Positions 59,829 to 64,000 of a stretch of 64,000 nucleotides of DNA are shown piece by piece. A program made the position numbers and the translations under genes. The notes below the pieces were generated by a model. It saw only the letters and a list, made by a program, of their open reading frames with translations. It did not search any database and had not been told where the DNA came from. Source of the stretch: Ideonella sp. MAG2 (GTDB lineage: Bacteria > Pseudomonadota > Gammaproteobacteria > Burkholderiales > Burkholderiaceae_C); assembly GCA_004359425.1 (NCBI GenBank), contig PTEU01000001.1:376929-440928 (forward strand), read 5' to 3'. Position 1 is the first letter of the stretch, and each line of letters starts with the position of its first letter.

Positions 59829-60797
59829 TCAGGCCGCGTTTTTCAGCGGCGGTCGCTTGCTGTGTTCCAAGATCTGTTCGACCAAAGTGCGCTTGCGAGA
59901 TTCGGCCTGCTCATTCGGCCCCTGGCAAGTGCCCGCCGCATGGTGGCCGCCGCCGCCGTGTTCCAGCATCAGCGCGCCCACGTCCATGGGGTTGCGGCGT
60001 CCGAAGATGGACTTGCCCACGGTGTAGACGGTGTTCTGCTTGTCGCGGCCCCACATGACGTGCATGGAGATGTCGCACTGCGGGAACATGGCGTAGACCA
60101 CAAAGCGGTTGCCCGCAAAGATGGTGTCTTCCTTGCGCAGGTCCAAGATGACAAGGTTGTCGTGGACTTCGGCCACGCGCTGGATCTGCTCGCGGAACAG
60201 GGCGTGCTGGGCAAAGAACAGGTCGACCCGTTCTTTGACATCGGGCAGCGCCAAGATGTCGGCGATGGGCATGTCGCGGCAGCACTCAATGAGCTGCATC
60301 ATCAACTGGTAGTTGGAAATGCGGAACTCTCTGAAGCGGCCCAATCCGGTGCGGGCATCCATCAAAAAGGACAGCAGCTCCCAGCCTTGCGGGTGCAGCA
60401 CATCGGCTTCGGTGAAACCGGCGGAGTCCGCCTTGTCCACGGCGTGCATCATCTCTTCGCTGATGCGCGGGAAGTGGGCCTTGCCGCCAAAGTGCTCGTA
60501 GACCACACGGGCGGCTGATTTGGCGTCGGCCTTCAGCACATAGCCCGGCGTGGGTTTGCCGCTGTTGCGGTCGGCTTCGCTGGAGTGGTGGTCAAAACAC
60601 ATGCCGCAACCCGGCACATAGGGCAGGTTGGTAAGGATGTCTTGGGCCGTCACCGCAATCTTGCCGTCTTGCATGTCTTTGGGGTGTACAAAGACGATCT
60701 CGCCCAGCATGTCCATTTCTTTGAGCAGCACGGCGCAGACCAGGCCGTCCATATCGCTGCGGGTCAATAGACGGTACTTTTGAGCGGCAAAGGTCAT
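59829..60797 (-). CDS. DHH-family phosphoesterase
   Basis: SDMDGLVCAVLL; CFDHHSSE; HGGGGHHAAGTCQ. Confidence 0.93.
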   Translation of the reverse strand: MTFAAQKYRLLTRSDMDGLVCAVLLKEMDMLGEIVFVHPKDMQDGKIAVTAQDILTNLPYVPGCGMCFDHHSSEADRNSGKPTPGYVLKADAKSAARVVYEHFGGKAHFPRISEEMMHAVDKADSAGFTEADVLHPQGWELLSFLMDARTGLGRFREFRISNYQLMMQLIECCRDMPIADILALPDVKERVDLFFAQHALFREQIQRVAEVHDNLVILDLRKEDTIFAGNRFVVYAMFPQCDISMHVMWGRDKQNTVYTVGKSIFGRRNPMDVGALMLEHGGGGHHAAGTCQGPNEQAESRKRTLVEQILEHSKRPPLKNAA

Positions 60798-61007
60798 GAG
60801 GTGAGACTCCCAAGGTCGTTGATGGCGCGCTGAGGCCTGAGGCCCAGCATCTGCAGCAATGTCGGCTGAATCCGGCGGGGCTTGAATGCATGCCACAGCA
60901 CAGGGGTCAAGGGCCGCGACAAAATTCTCGGAGGATTGACCAAGCCCGTTGTGCAGCTTGGGGGAGCTGAGGTTGGCCGCCGCAAGCAGAGGTCTGCGGC
61001 GCGGTGC

Positions 61008-62231
61008 TTACACCTGGGCTGCTACCAGGGCCGCCGCGCGAGCTTGGTGCAAAGCATTGGCAATGCCTGGCCCGGTGATGCCTCTGGCCAGGGCATCGGC
61101 GGCTACGCGGGTGGTGTCCACCGCGTCGAGCACCTCCAAGGCTTTTAGCAAACGGCCGCGGCTGGGGTAGGCGCTTTCCTCAAAGCCCAGGCGGCCTCGG
61201 GCGTCGGCTTCGCAGGCCAGCAGGGCTTGTTCAAAGCGCTCGCGGCGGCGGAAGGCGTCGCAGCGCTCGATCAGCCGCAGCAGGGCGGTGGCGTTCAGCT
61301 CGGTGGCGCGGTGGATGTTGGTGTGCTCGCGAGCGACCATCACCGCCAGCTCGCTGCACTCGGTGGGGGTTTTGAGGCGCTGGGCGATTTGGCGGGCCAG
61401 ATCCTCGCTGCGCGCTTCATGGGCGATGTGACGCGGCCACTCTTCGGGCGGTGTGCTGCCTTTTCCGAGGTCATGACACAAGGCGGCAAAGCGCACGGGC
61501 AGCGGCGCTTGCAAGCGGGCCGCCATGTCCACCACCATCAGCGTGTGCACGCCGCAGTCCACCTCGGGGTGATGCAGTGGCGGCTGGGGCACGCCCCACA
61601 GCGCGTCCAACTCCGGCAGCAGCCGCGCCAGGGCGCCGCAGTCTCGCAGCACTTGCAGCATGCGGCTGGGGCGCGCCTCCATCAGGCCACGTGCCAGCTC
61701 TTGCCACACGCGTTCGGGCACCAGGGCATCTACCTCGCCGCTGGCGACCATCTGCTGCATCAGATGCAAGGTCTCGGGGGCGACGCTGAAATCCGTCAGC
61801 CGGGCGGCAAAACGGGCCAAGCGCAGGATGCGCACCGGGTCTTCGGCAAAGGCCTCGCCCACATGGCGCAGCACGCGCTGTTGCAGGTCGGCCTGGCCGC
61901 CATAGGGGTCGATGAGCTGCCCGTCGGCGTCTTGCGCCATCGCGTTGATGGTCAGGTCGCGCCGCTGCAGGTCTTGCTCCAGCGTCACATCGGGCGCGGC
62001 ATGCACCGCAAAGCCGTGGTAGCCCGGCGCAGTCTTGCGCTCGGTACGGGCCAGGGCATATTCCTCGTGGGTCTGCGGGTGCAAAAAGACGGGGAAGTCC
62101 TTGCCCACCGCCACAAAGCCCGCATCCAGCATGGCCTGGGGCGAGCTGCCCACCACCACCCAATCGCGGTCATGCACCGGGCGGCCCAGCAGGGCATCGC
62201 GTACCGCGCCGCCCACCACATAGCACTTCAT
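61008..62231 (-). CDS. cca: CCA tRNA nucleotidyltransferase (multifunctional)
   Basis: [28 protein letters not shown] domain. Confidence 0.96.
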   Translation of the reverse strand: MKCYVVGGAVRDALLGRPVHDRDWVVVGSSPQAMLDAGFVAVGKDFPVFLHPQTHEEYALARTERKTAPGYHGFAVHAAPDVTLEQDLQRRDLTINAMAQDADGQLIDPYGGQADLQQRVLRHVGEAFAEDPVRILRLARFAARLTDFSVAPETLHLMQQMVASGEVDALVPERVWQELARGLMEARPSRMLQVLRDCGALARLLPELDALWGVPQPPLHHPEVDCGVHTLMVVDMAARLQAPLPVRFAALCHDLGKGSTPPEEWPRHIAHEARSEDLARQIAQRLKTPTECSELAVMVAREHTNIHRATELNATALLRLIERCDAFRRRERFEQALLACEADARGRLGFEESAYPSRGRLLKALEVLDAVDTTRVAADALARGITGPGIANALHQARAAALVAAQV

Positions 62232-62662
62232 GTCGAGGCAGGCAGCTCGCGCTGCATCATGAACTTGCTGATCTCGGGCGTGAAGCCGCGCACCTCCCAC
62301 ACCACCTCGTAGCCCAGCTTTTCATAGAAGCCACGGGCCTGAAAGCTGAAGGTGCTGAGGTAGATGCGGCGCACGCCTCGGCCCAGCGCCTCTTGCTCAA
62401 AGTGTTGCATCAGGGTCCGGCCCAGCCCACTGCGCCGGTGGGCCACTTGCACCCACACTTGCTCCACTTCCGCGCATTCGCCCCAGGTGCGCCCCACCAC
62501 GCCGCCCAGCGTGCGGTGCTCATCGTCCAAGGCTGCGCAGACCAAGGCTTGCACCTGTTCCAGTGGGGCGTGGCTCAGATTGTGCGCATGCAGCCCGCCA
62601 TCGATCGCGTCGGCAATGTCCGCCGGGCGCTCCGCACTGGTGAGGAATCGAGGCACCCCCAT
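62228..62662 (-). CDS. GNAT-family N-acetyltransferase
   Basis: [28 protein letters not shown] overlap with cca. Confidence 0.85.
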   Translation of the reverse strand: MGVPRFLTSAERPADIADAIDGGLHAHNLSHAPLEQVQALVCAALDDEHRTLGGVVGRTWGECAEVEQVWVQVAHRRSGLGRTLMQHFEQEALGRGVRRIYLSTFSFQARGFYEKLGYEVVWEVRGFTPEISKFMMQRELPAST

Positions 62663-62670
62663 GGACAGGC

Positions 62671-63131
62671 TCAGCGGTGCAAGGCGCGCCAGGCATCCAG
62701 CCGAGCGCAGCCTTGGTGGTGGCGCAGGTAGCCGGGCGCAATGGCGTGAACCGAGCTGGGCGTGAGGCCCAAGGCGGCCAGCCCAGGCCGACCCGGCGTG
62801 GCGATGTTGGGTGTCTGCATGGAGGCTAAGTTGTCGCGCGACATCAAGGGCTCGCCCGGCAGGCACTCCATGGCCAAGGCCTGAAGTTGGGCCAATGCTG
62901 AGGGCAGCGGCAGCACGGTGCGCGGGTGGCCGCTGAGCTGCCCGGACAGGGCCACTAACTGCCGCAGGGTAAAGACCTCCGGCCCGGCGCACTCAAAGGT
63001 TTGGCCCACGCTGCTGGGTAGGCGCAGGCTGGCCACCACGGCCTGTGCCACATACGGGCCAGTGCATCGCACAGGGCACTGCCCACAAAGCCCGTGCCCC
63101 CCAGCACCAAAACTTGGTGCAGAGTGGTCAT
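62671..63131 (-). pseudogene. NAD(P)-binding NDUFA9-like protein with internal deletion/frame break
   Basis: N-terminal fragment MTTLHQVLVLGGTGFVGSALCDAL in one frame, C-terminal fragment YVAQAVVASLRLPSSVGQTFECAGPEVFTLRQLV in another. Confidence 0.8.
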
Positions 63132-64000
63132 GGCAGCGATCTATCTGGTGCCGGGGCCTGGGCCTCACGCGGGCCAACAGTGGCACCCAGGCGCGGCTTC
63201 AAGGCCACGGGTTTGCCGGCGGCGAGGCTGGCGTAATAAGTGGCGTTCGACAACACCCGCCTCACGTAGTCTCGGGTTTCGTGCAGAGGAATGTTTTCGA
63301 TCCAGATGGCGGTTTCCAGCACCGGCCCTTCACGCCAGCGGCGCGGCCGGTTGGGCCCCGCGTTATAGGCTGCTGCGGCCATGGCTTGGGAGCCGCTCAG
63401 GTCGTCTAACACCAGCTTGAGGTAAGCATTGCCCAGGCGCAGATTGGTGTCGCGGTCGGCAATCATTTCGGGCCTGTAGGGCATGCCAATGCGCTTGGCG
63501 GTCCAGCTGGCCGTGGCCGGCATGATTTGCATCAGCCCCGCAGCGCCCACGTGCGAGCGCGCCGCCACAATGAAGCGCGACTCCTGGCGGATCAGGCCGT
63601 AGACATAGGCCGGGTCCAGCCCCGCCTCGCGAGCGCGGGGCACGACTTCGTCGCGCATGGGCCAAGGGAAGCGCTGCTCCATGTCGATCTCGGACTTGCT
63701 GCGCTCACTGGTGTTGATGCAGCGGTCCCAAATCTCACGGCTGCAAGCCAGTTGGGCTGCGGCGAGCAACTCTCGGTCGCCCATGCCGATGAGCGAGAAA
63801 TTCCACTCTCGCACGGCTTCGCTGCGCAGGCCCATGCCAAAGGCCACCAGCGAGCGTTGCAGGCCAGGGTGGCTGCGGGCGGCTTCGCGCTCAGGGGCGC
63901 TGGGGGCGCTGGGCTTGGCGGGCAGGGCTTGCACAGCCCCCAGATCTTCGGCGGCGAGCTGCCCGTAAAAATGCAGCTCGTCCGACAAGTCCTTGAGCAG
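63128..64000 (-). CDS. Soluble lytic murein transglycosylase (5' end outside window)
   Basis: IRQESRFIVAARSHVGAAGLMQIMPATA; frame open to window end. Confidence 0.92.
   Translation of the reverse strand: MLKDLSDELHFYGQLAAEDLGAVQALPAKPSAPSAPEREAARSHPGLQRSLVAFGMGLRSEAVREWNFSLIGMGDRELLAAAQLACSREIWDRCINTSERSKSEIDMEQRFPWPMRDEVVPRAREAGLDPAYVYGLIRQESRFIVAARSHVGAAGLMQIMPATASWTAKRIGMPYRPEMIADRDTNLRLGNAYLKLVLDDLSGSQAMAAAAYNAGPNRPRRWREGPVLETAIWIENIPLHETRDYVRRVLSNATYYASLAAGKPVALKPRLGATVGPREAQAPAPDRSLP

Noticed and set aside
61227-62312. 361-aa plus-strand ORF
   Set aside because: Fully antisense to the well-supported cca gene

Overview
The window is a GC-rich betaproteobacterial chromosome segment (Burkholderiales, probably Comamonadaceae judged from protein sequences and gene order). 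The first ~14 kb is the 3' part of the S10 operon plus the spc and alpha ribosomal operons (rplC to rplQ), with a peroxiredoxin gene inserted between rpsQ and rplN. Mostly housekeeping genes follow: dsbD, tRNA-fMet, yajC-secD-secF, a DUF1631 protein, smg/dprA/LysM, def-fmt, htpX, azlCD, pgk, maeB, pyk, fba, purC, a CnoX-like thioredoxin, purEK, a Sua5-type gene, SemiSWEET, a sulfatase/Bug/LysR locus, dacB, tsaB-rimI-UDG, glmU, ttcA, folB, midA, a GntR/ABC locus, a DHH phosphoesterase, cca and a lytic transglycosylase. I found no CRISPR array, prophage, transposase or obvious defence/toxin system. The strongest unusual signals are: (1) at least eight sites where two gene fragments are joined with the intervening sequence missing, several of them in essential genes, most likely an assembly artefact; (2) a family of double-hairpin GC-rich repeats, one copy apparently read in frame inside midA and another at the 3' end of rimI; (3) a decayed infA remnant between secY and rpmJ; (4) a GDSL-like lipoprotein with Glu in place of the catalytic Ser; (5) several -10 boxes placed 6-7 nt before start codons, suggesting leaderless mRNAs; (6) several uncharacterised exported or TPR-like proteins. 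All product calls come from reading the sequence; no database search was run.
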